64,000 nucleotides of DNA from the NCBI RefSeq assembly GCF_001514195.1, contig NZ_KQ948735.1:547413-611412 (forward strand), in the 5' to 3' direction. Of the stretch, positions 51,274-58,989 are shown piece by piece (within the stretch, counting starts at the first letter, position 1; every line of letters begins with the position of its first letter). The translations under genes were made by a program, and so were the position numbers. The notes below the pieces were generated by a model, which was not told where the DNA came from, did not search any database, and worked only from the letters and a program-made list of their open reading frames with translations. Origin of the DNA: Streptomyces griseorubiginosus (GTDB lineage Bacteria > Actinomycetota > Actinomycetes > Streptomycetales > Streptomycetaceae).

Positions 51274-51741
51274 ATGACGGTGATGGAGACCACGAGTACC
51301 AGGACCGACAGCTGTGCCGCCCCGCCGCACCCGCACCGGCGCCCCAACGGCCAGGACAGCTACACGATCAGCGAGGTCGTCGCCTTCACCGGCCTGACCG
51401 CGCACACCCTGCGCTGGTACGAGCGCATCGGCCTGATGCCGCACATCGACCGCTCGCACACCGGCCAGCGCCGCTACAGCAACCGTGACCTCGACTGGCT
51501 CGCCTTCGTCGGCAAGCTCCGGCTCACCGGCATGCCGGTCGCCGACATGGTCCGGTACGCGGAACTGGTGCGGGAGGGCGACCAGACCTTCGGCGACCGC
51601 TTCAAGCTGCTCGAGGCGACCCGCCGGGACGTGCTGGCCCGGATCGCGGAACTCCAGGACACCCTCGCCGTTCTGGACCACAAGATCAGTTTCTACGCCG
51701 AGGCCGGCAGCGCCGACTGGGAGAAGGAGAAGGCAGGATGA
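51274..51741 (+). CDS. MerR-family regulator
   Basis: 155 residues from ATG 51274 (leaderless). HTH: YTISEVVAFTGLTAHTLRWYERIGLMPHIDRSHTGQRRYSNRDLDWLAFVGKLRLTGMP; then the dimerisation helix and a C-terminal region without cysteines, so not a metal sensor. It overlaps the aldo/keto reductase by 4 bp, forming an operon under its own promoter, like aldehyde-responsive AdhR-type regulators. Confidence 0.9.
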   Translation: MTVMETTSTRTDSCAAPPHPHRRPNGQDSYTISEVVAFTGLTAHTLRWYERIGLMPHIDRSHTGQRRYSNRDLDWLAFVGKLRLTGMPVADMVRYAELVREGDQTFGDRFKLLEATRRDVLARIAELQDTLAVLDHKISFYAEAGSADWEKEKAG

Positions 51742-52754
51742 CCGACAGCAGGATCCCCACCGCACGACTGGGCGAGAACGGCCCGGAGGTCGGCGTCCAG
51801 GGACTCGGCTGCATGGGCATGAGCTTCGCGTACGGCCCCGTGGACGCGGAGGCGTCCCGGGCCACCCTGGAGCGGGCCCTGGAGCTCGGGATCACGCTCT
51901 ACGACACGGCGGACGCCTACGGCCAGGGGGAGAACGAGAAGTTCCTGTCCCCATTCTTCAAGGCCCACCGCGACGAGGTCGTGATCGCCACCAAGTTCGC
52001 CCTGTCGATACCCGCGGACGACCCGACCCGGCGGATCATCCGCAACGACCCGCCGTACATCCGCCAGGCCGTCGAGGCGAGCCTGAAGCGCCTGGACGTC
52101 GACGTCATCGACCTCTACTACATGCACCGGCGCGATGTGAACGTGCCGATCGAGGAGTCCGTCGGCACGATGGCCGAACTGGTGCGCGAGGGCAAGGTCA
52201 AGCACCTGGGCCTGAGCGAGGTCACCGCGGGCGAGCTGCGCGCGGCCCAGGCCGTCCACCCGATCGCCGCCGTGCAGTCGGAGTGGTCCCTGTTCAGCCG
52301 GGACATCGAGGCCAAGGTGGTCCCGGCCGCCCGTGAACTCGGCGTCACCCTCGTCCCGTACTCCCCGCTCGGCCGCGGCTTCCTCACCGGCTCCTTCACC
52401 GACGCCGCCAAGGACCTCACCGCCGACGACTTCCGCCGCCAGCAGCCCCGCTTCACGGGCGACAACGCTGCGGCGAACGCGGCCCTGCTGGAGCCGATCC
52501 GCCAGGTCGCCGACGCCCACGGAGTCTCCCTGGGTCAGGTCGCCCTGGCCTGGGTCCAGCAGCAGTCCGAGGTCCACGGCCTCCCGGTCGTCCCGATCCC
52601 GGGCACCCGCAAGCCGGCCCGGGTCGAGGAGAACGCGGCCGCGACGGGCATCGAGCTCACCAAGGAGGAACTGGAGCTGCTGGAGCCGATCGCCGGCCAG
52701 GTGGCGGGCGACCGGTACGCGGACATGCGGTTCTCGTCGGCGGGCCGGGAGTGA
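51738..52754 (+). CDS. Aldo/keto reductase
   Basis: 338 residues. AKR barrel: LGLGCMGMSFAYGP-like start (residues ~20-30), ITLYDTADAYGQGENEKFL with catalytic Asp and Tyr, ATKFALSIP with the Lys, YYMHRRDVNVPIEES with the His, and NADPH-binding VVPIPGTRKPARVEENA. It reduces aldehydes and ketones with NADPH. Translationally coupled to the MerR gene, and probably induced by carbonyl stress. Confidence 0.93.
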   Translation: MTDSRIPTARLGENGPEVGVQGLGCMGMSFAYGPVDAEASRATLERALELGITLYDTADAYGQGENEKFLSPFFKAHRDEVVIATKFALSIPADDPTRRIIRNDPPYIRQAVEASLKRLDVDVIDLYYMHRRDVNVPIEESVGTMAELVREGKVKHLGLSEVTAGELRAAQAVHPIAAVQSEWSLFSRDIEAKVVPAARELGVTLVPYSPLGRGFLTGSFTDAAKDLTADDFRRQQPRFTGDNAAANAALLEPIRQVADAHGVSLGQVALAWVQQQSEVHGLPVVPIPGTRKPARVEENAAATGIELTKEELELLEPIAGQVAGDRYADMRFSSAGRE

Positions 52755-52806
52755 GCCAGCCGGCCACCGATCACCCGACTGTCACCAAAGTCATGACCAG
52801 GTACAG

Positions 52807-53655
52807 CTAGAGCTCCGCCAGCAGTTCCGCCTTCTTCACGGAGAACTCCTCGTCGGTGACCAGCCCGGCCTGGTGCAGCTCCCCGAGGTGGCGGATCCGC
52901 TCGGCGATGTCCGCGGGGTCCCGGCGCGGCGCGGCCACGGCCGTGACCGCCGCCGTGGCCCCGCGCTGCTTCACCGCGGCCAGCACCGCGGCGGCGAAGG
53001 GCAACGACTCGTGCACGGGCCCGTACCCGAGCCCGAACACCACGGCCGCCGGGTCCTGGTCCGCCTGCACCGGCCCCGGCTCCCCGCGGAGCAGCCGCAG
53101 ATGCCCCTCGAAGACCTCCGGTGACCGCCACTCGACACCCGTCAGCTCGGACACCGGGAAACTCTGGTCCCCGGCCTTCCACTTCGCCGAGGACGCTCCC
53201 GTCCAGAACCACCGGAAGCCGACGGTACGGCCGTCGAAGGACGCCTTCCCGTCGTACGCCTTGAACTGCAACGGCACTTCGGGCGCCGCGACCAGGAAAC
53301 GATCCGCCTGCTCGTCGTCCTCCTTGAGCAGCCCGCGCAGCTCGTCCCGGTAGTACTCGGCGAGCGTCTCCTTGTCCGCCGGCAGCACCAGCCGGTACGG
53401 ATCGCACCCTTCCTTCAGCTGCCCCGCCGCCGCCTCCATGAGGGGGTCCGCCCCCGGTCGCGGTACGGCGTGCAGCACCACTGTGCCCCGCTTGCCGGGA
53501 GACAGGGTCACCCCGGAGATCGCCCCCAGGGGGACCCGTCGTTCGCCCAGCGCCTGGAAGAGCTTCGGCGTGCGGATCCCCCGTTCGTAGCGGATGAGCA
53601 CGGAGTCGGACTCGAACTCCCAGGCGGCATGAAATCCGGCCAGTACGTCACCCAT
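52807..53655 (-). CDS. DUF4429 protein with SHOCT C-terminus
   Basis: 282 residues from ATG 53655, chosen because TACGAT stands 7 nt upstream (leaderless). Two DUF4429 repeats: AGFHAAWEFESDSVLIRYERG ... LGAISGVTLSPGKRGTVVLH, and FKAYDGKASFDGRTVGFRWFW ... VSELTGVEWRSPEVFEGHLRL. The C-terminal SHOCT motif reads IRHLGELHQAGLVTDEEFSVKKAELLAEL. PH-like beta-sandwich proteins of unknown function in Streptomyces. Confidence 0.85.
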   Translation of the reverse strand: MGDVLAGFHAAWEFESDSVLIRYERGIRTPKLFQALGERRVPLGAISGVTLSPGKRGTVVLHAVPRPGADPLMEAAAGQLKEGCDPYRLVLPADKETLAEYYRDELRGLLKEDDEQADRFLVAAPEVPLQFKAYDGKASFDGRTVGFRWFWTGASSAKWKAGDQSFPVSELTGVEWRSPEVFEGHLRLLRGEPGPVQADQDPAAVVFGLGYGPVHESLPFAAAVLAAVKQRGATAAVTAVAAPRRDPADIAERIRHLGELHQAGLVTDEEFSVKKAELLAEL

Positions 53656-53722
53656 GCGGGTCATCGTATGCGGCACGAGCTCCTTCGTCCCCTCCTCGCG
53701 CAGACCGCGGTTCCTGCGGTCT

Positions 53723-54940
53723 CTACGCGCGTCCGGCCGTGGCCGTGCCGGACAAACCGGCACGGCAGGCTTCGTCCTCGTGGGCGCACCGCACCGAGCG
53801 GTATGCGCCAACGCCGATGTCGGCGAAGTTGTCGAGACTCTCCGTTCCGGGTTGGAAGTAACCGGCGTGGCCGTCCGCACCCTGCGCGGACAGCACCCGG
53901 GCACCGAACGCGGAGGACACCGGGTCGGCGCCGTGGCCGAGCCCGCCGAGCTCCAGGTACGGCACGTCCTGGATCCAGTCGTCGGCGTCCCGCATCGCCC
54001 ACACCCGCGCGGAGGTGCGCAGATGGGAGGCGTTGGCGACCCGCATCCCGGGGCTGCCGGCCACCGCGATGTCGGCCACCCGGGCGGGCAGCGTGTGCGC
54101 GGCGACCCCGCACACCACGGAGCCGTAGCTGTGGCAGAACAGGGAGACGGGGGTGGCGCCGGGCAGCGCGCGCACCAGCGCGTTCAGCCGTACGGCGCCG
54201 CTCTCGGCGCGCATCGCGGTGGCCGATTCGATGCCGAGTCCGGCGGGGGCGGTGTAGTCGGCCCAGGCGATCACCGCCGTACGCGTGGCCGGGCTCGCCG
54301 CGCGCTCGGCCTGGTACAGGGCCTTGGCCATGCCGACCGGGGCGGACCAACTGCGGTTGGTGCGCTGGAAGGTGAGCAGGTCGGTGTCGACACCCGGCAC
54401 GACGACCGAGACCCGCTCCGCCGTGCGCAGGTCGCCGAAGACCTCGGCGACCCGGCCGGAGCCGTCGGGGTCGAAGGCGAGGATGTGGCGGTCGGGGGCG
54501 GTCAGCGCCTCGAAGCGGCGCATCCGCTCGCCCGCCTCCTGCTGGCCGGAGGGCGTGAGCCGGGGGTCGTGCATGCGTGCACGCTCGACGCCACGGGCCT
54601 GGAGCAGCGCGAGGCGGTTGGCCTGGTAGCGCAGTCCGACCGGGGCGCCGTTCATGTTGCCGACCGCGAGCGGGTAGCGCTGCGCGAGGTGGACGCGCTC
54701 CTGCGAGCCGAGCTTCGCGAAGTACCGGGAGAGCAGCGCGGGGGAGGCGTCCGGGTCGGGCAGCCGGTGTCCGTGGAGCCGGCCGTGCGTCCAGGAGTCG
54801 AGGGAGGCCTGGAGCGGGGTGGTCTCGCGCTGGTTGTGCAGCGCGGTCCACCCGGTGGTCGCCAGCATCACGAACACCACGGCCAGCGCGAGCAGTACGC
54901 GCCAGACGCTGAGTTGCGGGGAGGTGTCGAAGGAAGTCAC
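53723..54940 (-). CDS. Alpha/beta hydrolase, DUF1023 family, membrane-anchored
   Basis: 405 residues from GTG 54940. N-terminal anchor helix VWRVLLALAVVFVMLATTGW, then the DUF1023 domain: RHILAFDPDGSGRVAEVFGDL, VVVPGVDTDLLTFQR, nucleophile in VSLFCHSYGSVVCG and ADDWIQDVPY. Located outside the membrane, probably an esterase or lipase. Only ~50 bp separate it from the TetR gene on the same strand. Confidence 0.88.
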   Translation of the reverse strand: MTSFDTSPQLSVWRVLLALAVVFVMLATTGWTALHNQRETTPLQASLDSWTHGRLHGHRLPDPDASPALLSRYFAKLGSQERVHLAQRYPLAVGNMNGAPVGLRYQANRLALLQARGVERARMHDPRLTPSGQQEAGERMRRFEALTAPDRHILAFDPDGSGRVAEVFGDLRTAERVSVVVPGVDTDLLTFQRTNRSWSAPVGMAKALYQAERAASPATRTAVIAWADYTAPAGLGIESATAMRAESGAVRLNALVRALPGATPVSLFCHSYGSVVCGVAAHTLPARVADIAVAGSPGMRVANASHLRTSARVWAMRDADDWIQDVPYLELGGLGHGADPVSSAFGARVLSAQGADGHAGYFQPGTESLDNFADIGVGAYRSVRCAHEDEACRAGLSGTATAGRA

Positions 54941-54994
54941 TGAAAGGACACACTAGGAGAACGGGACGGTCTCGGGTTAATCGAGTGACGGGTA

Positions 54995-55630
54995 TCACGT
55001 TTTGGTGTAAGGGAGCCACTTGCCCGCCAGGGCCGGTCCCAGCAGTTCCAGGTGGGAGACCGTCAGCTCCCGCATGGCCTCCAGGCTGAAGTCCCCGTCC
55101 GTCATCCAGCGGCGTTCCGTCATCCGCATCACCCCGCCGAAGGCGGCCACGGTCAGGCGTGGCCGCGGGTCGGTCTCCGGGTCGAGGCCCTCGCGTTCGG
55201 CGAGCACCTGTGCGAGGACCTCCTCGGCCTCCACCGAGCGCCGCAGATGGGCGGCGAGCAGCACGGGGGTCGATTCGATCACCCGGTACAGGGCGAGGAA
55301 CCGCTCCACCGGTACGACCGAGTCCACGACCTCGTGCAGGGTGTCCCAGCCCTCCAGGACGGCCTGGCGCAGCGCCTGGAGCGGCGGCTCGTGCGCGGGG
55401 CGCGCGCGTACCGCCTCGACGAAGTGCGCGACCGTCATCTCGTCGAGCGCGAGGGCCGCGTCCTCCTTGCCGGCGAAGTAGCGGAAGAAGGTGCGCTGCG
55501 AGACGCCGACGGCGTCGGCGATGTCGTCGACGGTCGTGCCTTCGTAGCCGCGGGTGGTGAACAGTTCGACGGCGACCCGGAGGAGTGCCTCCCGGGTGCG
55601 CTGCTTCTTGCGTTCGCGCAGGGTTTCCAT
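54995..55630 (-). CDS. TetR-family repressor of the adjacent MFS pump
   Basis: 211 residues from ATG 55630. HTH: RTREALLRVAVELFTTRGYEGTTVDDIADAVGVSQRTFFRYFAGKEDAALAL. Divergent from the MFS transporter across 66 bp in which both genes have leaderless promoters that share the -35 region; a repressor bound there would silence both. Ligand unknown, probably a drug or lipophile. Confidence 0.9.
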   Translation of the reverse strand: METLRERKKQRTREALLRVAVELFTTRGYEGTTVDDIADAVGVSQRTFFRYFAGKEDAALALDEMTVAHFVEAVRARPAHEPPLQALRQAVLEGWDTLHEVVDSVVPVERFLALYRVIESTPVLLAAHLRRSVEAEEVLAQVLAEREGLDPETDPRPRLTVAAFGGVMRMTERRWMTDGDFSLEAMRELTVSHLELLGPALAGKWLPYTKT

Positions 55631-55637
55631 TGGTGTC

Positions 55638-55666
55638 AGTTACCGACTTGTGAATTGGTTTGTCAA
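55638..55666 (-). promoter_or_regulatory. Leaderless promoter of the TetR gene
   Basis: On the minus strand: TTGACA (55666-55661), 17-nt spacer, GTAACT (55643-55638), 7 nt to the ATG. Confidence 0.6.
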
Positions 55667-55689
55667 TTGTCAGTGGCTGTCACTAGCCT
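55660..55689 (+). promoter_or_regulatory. Leaderless promoter of the MFS gene
   Basis: TTGTCA (55660-55665), 18-nt spacer, TAGCCT (55684-55689), 7 nt to the ATG. Its -35 occupies the same base pairs as the -35 of the divergent TetR promoter. Confidence 0.6.
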
Positions 55690-55696
55690 CGAACAC

Positions 55697-57316
55697 ATGA
55701 CTAGTCAGACCACCCTCGACACGACGGGACCGGGGGACGGGGCGTCGCCGTCCGCGTCGGATCAGGTGCCCGCCTCCGGGCTGCGCGGACACCCCTGGCT
55801 CACCCTCCTGACCGTGGCTGTCGGCGTCATGATGGTCGCCCTGGACGGCACCATCGTGGCCATCGCCAACCCGGCCATCCAGGCCGACCTCAAGGCGAGC
55901 TTCGCGGACGTCCAGTGGATCACCAACGGCTACTTCCTCGCCCTGGCGGTCGCCCTGATCACCGCGGGCAAGCTCGGTGACCGCTTCGGCCACCGCCAGA
56001 CCTTCCTGATCGGCGTGGTCGGCTTCGCCGCCGCCTCGGGCGCGATCGGGCTCTCCAGCTCCATCGCCGCCGTCGTCACCTTCCGCGTCCTCCAGGGCCT
56101 GTTCGGGGCGCTGCTGATGCCGGCCGCGCTCGGTCTGCTGCGGGCCACCTTCCCGGCCGAGAAGCTCAACATGGCGATCGGCATCTGGGGCATGGTCATC
56201 GGCGCCTCCACCGCCGGCGGCCCGATCCTCGGCGGTGTCCTCGTCGAGCACGTCAACTGGCAGTCGGTGTTCTTCATCAACGTGCCGGTGGGCGTCCTCG
56301 CGCTCGTCCTCGGTGTGCTGATCCTGCTCGACCACCGTGCGGAGAACGCCCCGCGCTCCTTCGACCTGCTGGGCATAGCCCTGCTGTCCGGCGCGATGTT
56401 CTGCCTGGTGTGGGCGCTCATCAAGGCCCCGACCTGGGGCTGGGGCGACGGACTGACCTGGACCTTCATCCTGGCCTCCCTGGCGGGCTTCGCCCTCTTC
56501 GCCCTCTGGGAGACGAAGGTCAAGGAGCCGCTGATCCCGCTCGCGCTGTTCCGCTCGGTGCCGCTGTCGGCGGGTGTGGTCCTGATGGTCCTCATGGCGA
56601 TCGCGTTCATGGGCGGCCTGTTCTTCGTGACCTTCTACCTCCAGAACGTGCACGGCATGAGCCCGATCGACGCCGGTCTCCACCTGCTCCCGCTCACCGG
56701 GATGATGATCGTCGGCTCCCCGCTCGCGGGCGTGCTGATCACCAAGCTCGGCCCCCGTATCCCGCTGGCCGGCGGTATGGCGTCGGTGGCGATCGCGATG
56801 TTCGGCATGTCGACGCTGGAGACGGACACCGGCAGCGCGGTCATGTCGCTCTGGTTCGCCCTGCTCGGCCTCGGCCTCGCGCCGGTGATGGTCGGCGCCA
56901 CCGAGGTCATCGTCGGCAACGCGCCCATGGAGCTGTCCGGTGTGGCCGGCGGTCTCCAGCAGGCCGCGATGCAGATCGGCGGCAGCCTCGGTACGGCCGT
57001 GCTGGGCGCCGTGATGGCCTCCAAGGTGGACGGCGACCTCGCGGGCAACTGGAAGGACGCGGGCCTGCCCCCGCTCACGCCGGCCCAGCTGGACCAGGCG
57101 TCCGAGGCGGTCCAGGTGGGTGTGCCGCCGGTCACCAAGGGGACTCCGCCGGAGATCGTCGCGAAGATCACCGATGTCGCCCACGACACCTTCATCTCCG
57201 GGATGAGCCTGGCGTCCCTGGTCGCCGCCGGGGTTGCGGCGTTCGCCGTCCTGGTGGCCCTGCTCACCAAGCGCGGGGTGAACGCCGAGGCGGGGGCGGG
57301 CGTGGGACACATCTGA
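55697..57316 (+). CDS. MFS multidrug transporter, DHA2 (14-TM) family
   Basis: 539 residues from ATG 55697. Fourteen predicted helices. Motif D1-like region near the start (MVALDGTIVAIANPAIQADL), motif A GKLGDRFGHRQTF, motif C GWMVIGASTAGGPILGGVL-like stretch near residue 175, and PMELSGVAGGLQQAAMQIGGSLGTAV near 420. These proton-driven pumps export drugs or antibiotics. Regulated by the divergent TetR gene. Confidence 0.92.
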   Translation: MTSQTTLDTTGPGDGASPSASDQVPASGLRGHPWLTLLTVAVGVMMVALDGTIVAIANPAIQADLKASFADVQWITNGYFLALAVALITAGKLGDRFGHRQTFLIGVVGFAAASGAIGLSSSIAAVVTFRVLQGLFGALLMPAALGLLRATFPAEKLNMAIGIWGMVIGASTAGGPILGGVLVEHVNWQSVFFINVPVGVLALVLGVLILLDHRAENAPRSFDLLGIALLSGAMFCLVWALIKAPTWGWGDGLTWTFILASLAGFALFALWETKVKEPLIPLALFRSVPLSAGVVLMVLMAIAFMGGLFFVTFYLQNVHGMSPIDAGLHLLPLTGMMIVGSPLAGVLITKLGPRIPLAGGMASVAIAMFGMSTLETDTGSAVMSLWFALLGLGLAPVMVGATEVIVGNAPMELSGVAGGLQQAAMQIGGSLGTAVLGAVMASKVDGDLAGNWKDAGLPPLTPAQLDQASEAVQVGVPPVTKGTPPEIVAKITDVAHDTFISGMSLASLVAAGVAAFAVLVALLTKRGVNAEAGAGVGHI

Positions 57317-57319
57317 GCA

Positions 57320-57356
57320 AGAACCGCAGGTCACGCCTGACGGGACGTCAGCGTTC
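57320..57356 (+). terminator. Terminator after the MFS gene
   Basis: CTGACG-GGA-CGTCAG (57337-57351) is a perfect hairpin, enclosed by AAGAAC (about 57320) and GTTCTT (about 57352), 20 nt after the stop. The remaining ~240 bp to the next gene show no gene. Confidence 0.6.
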
Positions 57357-57596
57357 TTCCCCTATCAGGGTGAAGGGGCTAAAGATTTCTCGCACCCGGT
57401 ACGCGCCGCAGGTCACAGTAAGTCATGCCCTCCGCACGGCACATCTCGTGTGACGGGGAGGGCGGACGGCGCTGCGGCGCGCTGCCGGAGGGGGGCGGCG
57501 CGCCGCAAGGCCGGAGGATTATCGGCCTGAACCGGGGTACTCGCATCGTTGAACCCAAGACGAACCCAACCAACCGAGGGTGTCAGGGAGTTGATG

Positions 57597-57908
57597 ATGG
57601 CGGGCTTCGGACAGGGAACGCGCAGGTACCCCCGATCACGTGGCCGTACGTGGTCACGGAGCGGGCCGGATCGCGCGACGCTCGGGATCATCGGAGTCAT
57701 CTGCGCGGTGGCCGGTTTCTTCGTGCTGGGCATCGTTCTAGGCCCCGTTGCGATGGTCTGTGGTTGGCTCGCGATGGGTCGCAGCTGGTCGGGCGGCGGC
57801 AACCGCGCCTGGCCGGCCTTGGTCGCCTTCGTACTGGGCGCCATCGACACGCTCCTGGCGATCATCTGGCTCGTCGGAGCGGCCACCCCGGGCACCGGCA
57901 TGTTCTGA
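57597..57908 (+). CDS. DUF4190 small membrane protein
   Basis: 103 residues from ATG 57597 (AGGGAG 6 nt upstream; 57594 is an alternative). A basic N-terminus (RRYPRSRGRTWSRSG) is followed by two transmembrane helices, TLGIIGVICAVAGFFVLGIVLGPVAMVCGWLAMG and AWPALVAFVLGAIDTLLAIIWLVG, the DUF4190 pattern. Function unknown. Confidence 0.8.
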   Translation: MAGFGQGTRRYPRSRGRTWSRSGPDRATLGIIGVICAVAGFFVLGIVLGPVAMVCGWLAMGRSWSGGGNRAWPALVAFVLGAIDTLLAIIWLVGAATPGTGMF

Positions 57909-57927
57909 CCCGGGGCGCGTGAGGGAA

Positions 57928-57955
57928 GGGCCCCCGGTGGGACGACCGAGGGCCC
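57928..57955 (+). terminator. Terminator after the DUF4190 gene
   Basis: GGGCCCCCGGT (57928-57938) and ACCGAGGGCCC (57945-57955), 10 of 11 pairs, 6-nt loop, 19 nt after the stop codon. Confidence 0.7.
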
Positions 57956-58136
57956 GCCTCATGCCTGCCGACGGCTGAGCGGCTCCGGGACTGTTCCCCA
58001 GAGAGGCCGGTACCCGTGTGCTCACGGGCTGCTTCGTGCCGGGCGTCATCCGTGGCCCCTCACGATCAGCTGCGGCCCGCTCGCAATGGCCGCCGGGTGA
58101 GAGCCCAAGCCGGCCGCGTCCTCGGCGGAGTCCCCG

Positions 58137-58874
58137 TCAGCCGCCGACGGACGTCTTGCGCAAGGCCGCCACCTCGGCTCGTAGTGCGCGGACCTCCTCT
58201 GTCAGGGCTCTGATCGCCTCCGTCTGTTCGCGTTCCTCCACGTCGTCCTTCTCGAAGCGTTCGATGAACCAGGCGGCGATGTTCGCGGTGACGACACCGA
58301 GGAGGGCGATGCCGGAGAGCATCAGCCCGACCGCGATCATCCGGCCCAGGCCGGTCGTCGGGGCGTGGTCGCCGTAGCCAACCGTCGTCATCGTGGTGAA
58401 GGACCACCACACCGCGTCACCCAGCGTCCGGATGTTCCCGTTCGGTGAGTCCCGCTCCACCGAGAGCACCGCCAGCGAGCCGAACATCAGCAGCCCGACG
58501 ACCGCCCCGCCCACGTACGTCGTCACCCTGATCTGCGAGGCCATCCGCGCCCGCCGCCCCACCAGCAGCAGCGTGGAGACCAGCCGCAGCAGACGCAGGG
58601 GCTGTATGAGCGGGACCACCACGGCACACAGGTCCATCCAGTGCTGCCGTACGAACCCCCGGCGGTCCCGCGACAGCGACAACCGCATCAGGTAGTCGAC
58701 CGCGAAGAACCCCCACACCACCCACTCGGCCACCGTGCACGCCGCCGTCAGCGAATGCCCCGCCGAGGTGTCCACGATCGGCACGGCATAGGCGACGGCG
58801 AACAACACCGCGAGGGCCAGCAGGGGCCGCTGAGTGTGCTGTTCCCAACGGTCCTGCGCCGACTGTTCCTTCAT
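58137..58874 (-). CDS. Voltage-gated-type potassium channel
   Basis: 245 residues from ATG 58874. Six hydrophobic segments; an Arg-containing fourth segment (PLRLLRLVSTLLLVGRRARM) resembles a voltage sensor; the pore has the selectivity filter TTVGYGDHAP preceded by AVWWSFTTM. The C-terminal 40 residues (EEREQTEAIRALTEEVRALRAEVAALRK) form a coiled coil for tetramer assembly. Conducts K+ across the membrane. Confidence 0.92.
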   Translation of the reverse strand: MKEQSAQDRWEQHTQRPLLALAVLFAVAYAVPIVDTSAGHSLTAACTVAEWVVWGFFAVDYLMRLSLSRDRRGFVRQHWMDLCAVVVPLIQPLRLLRLVSTLLLVGRRARMASQIRVTTYVGGAVVGLLMFGSLAVLSVERDSPNGNIRTLGDAVWWSFTTMTTVGYGDHAPTTGLGRMIAVGLMLSGIALLGVVTANIAAWFIERFEKDDVEEREQTEAIRALTEEVRALRAEVAALRKTSVGG

Positions 58875-58938
58875 GTCCGCATAGTAGAGAAACGGTAAAG
58901 GGCGGTGAGCCTTAGAGCCCACCGCCCCTGCAACCCCC

Positions 58939-58968
58939 AGGGGCGCGGGGAACTGCGCGACCAGCCCC
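58939..58968. repeat. Dispersed Streptomyces repeat, copy 3
   Basis: AGGGGCGCGGGGAACTGCGC continuing to GACCAGCCCC, identical over 28 bp to the right arm at 30912-30939. Lies between the K+ channel promoter region and the 3' end of aceE, where it may form part of the aceE terminator (CCCCTG/CAGGGG at its left). Confidence 0.85.
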
Positions 58969-58989
58969 CACGCGCCCGCAGCCGAAGAA

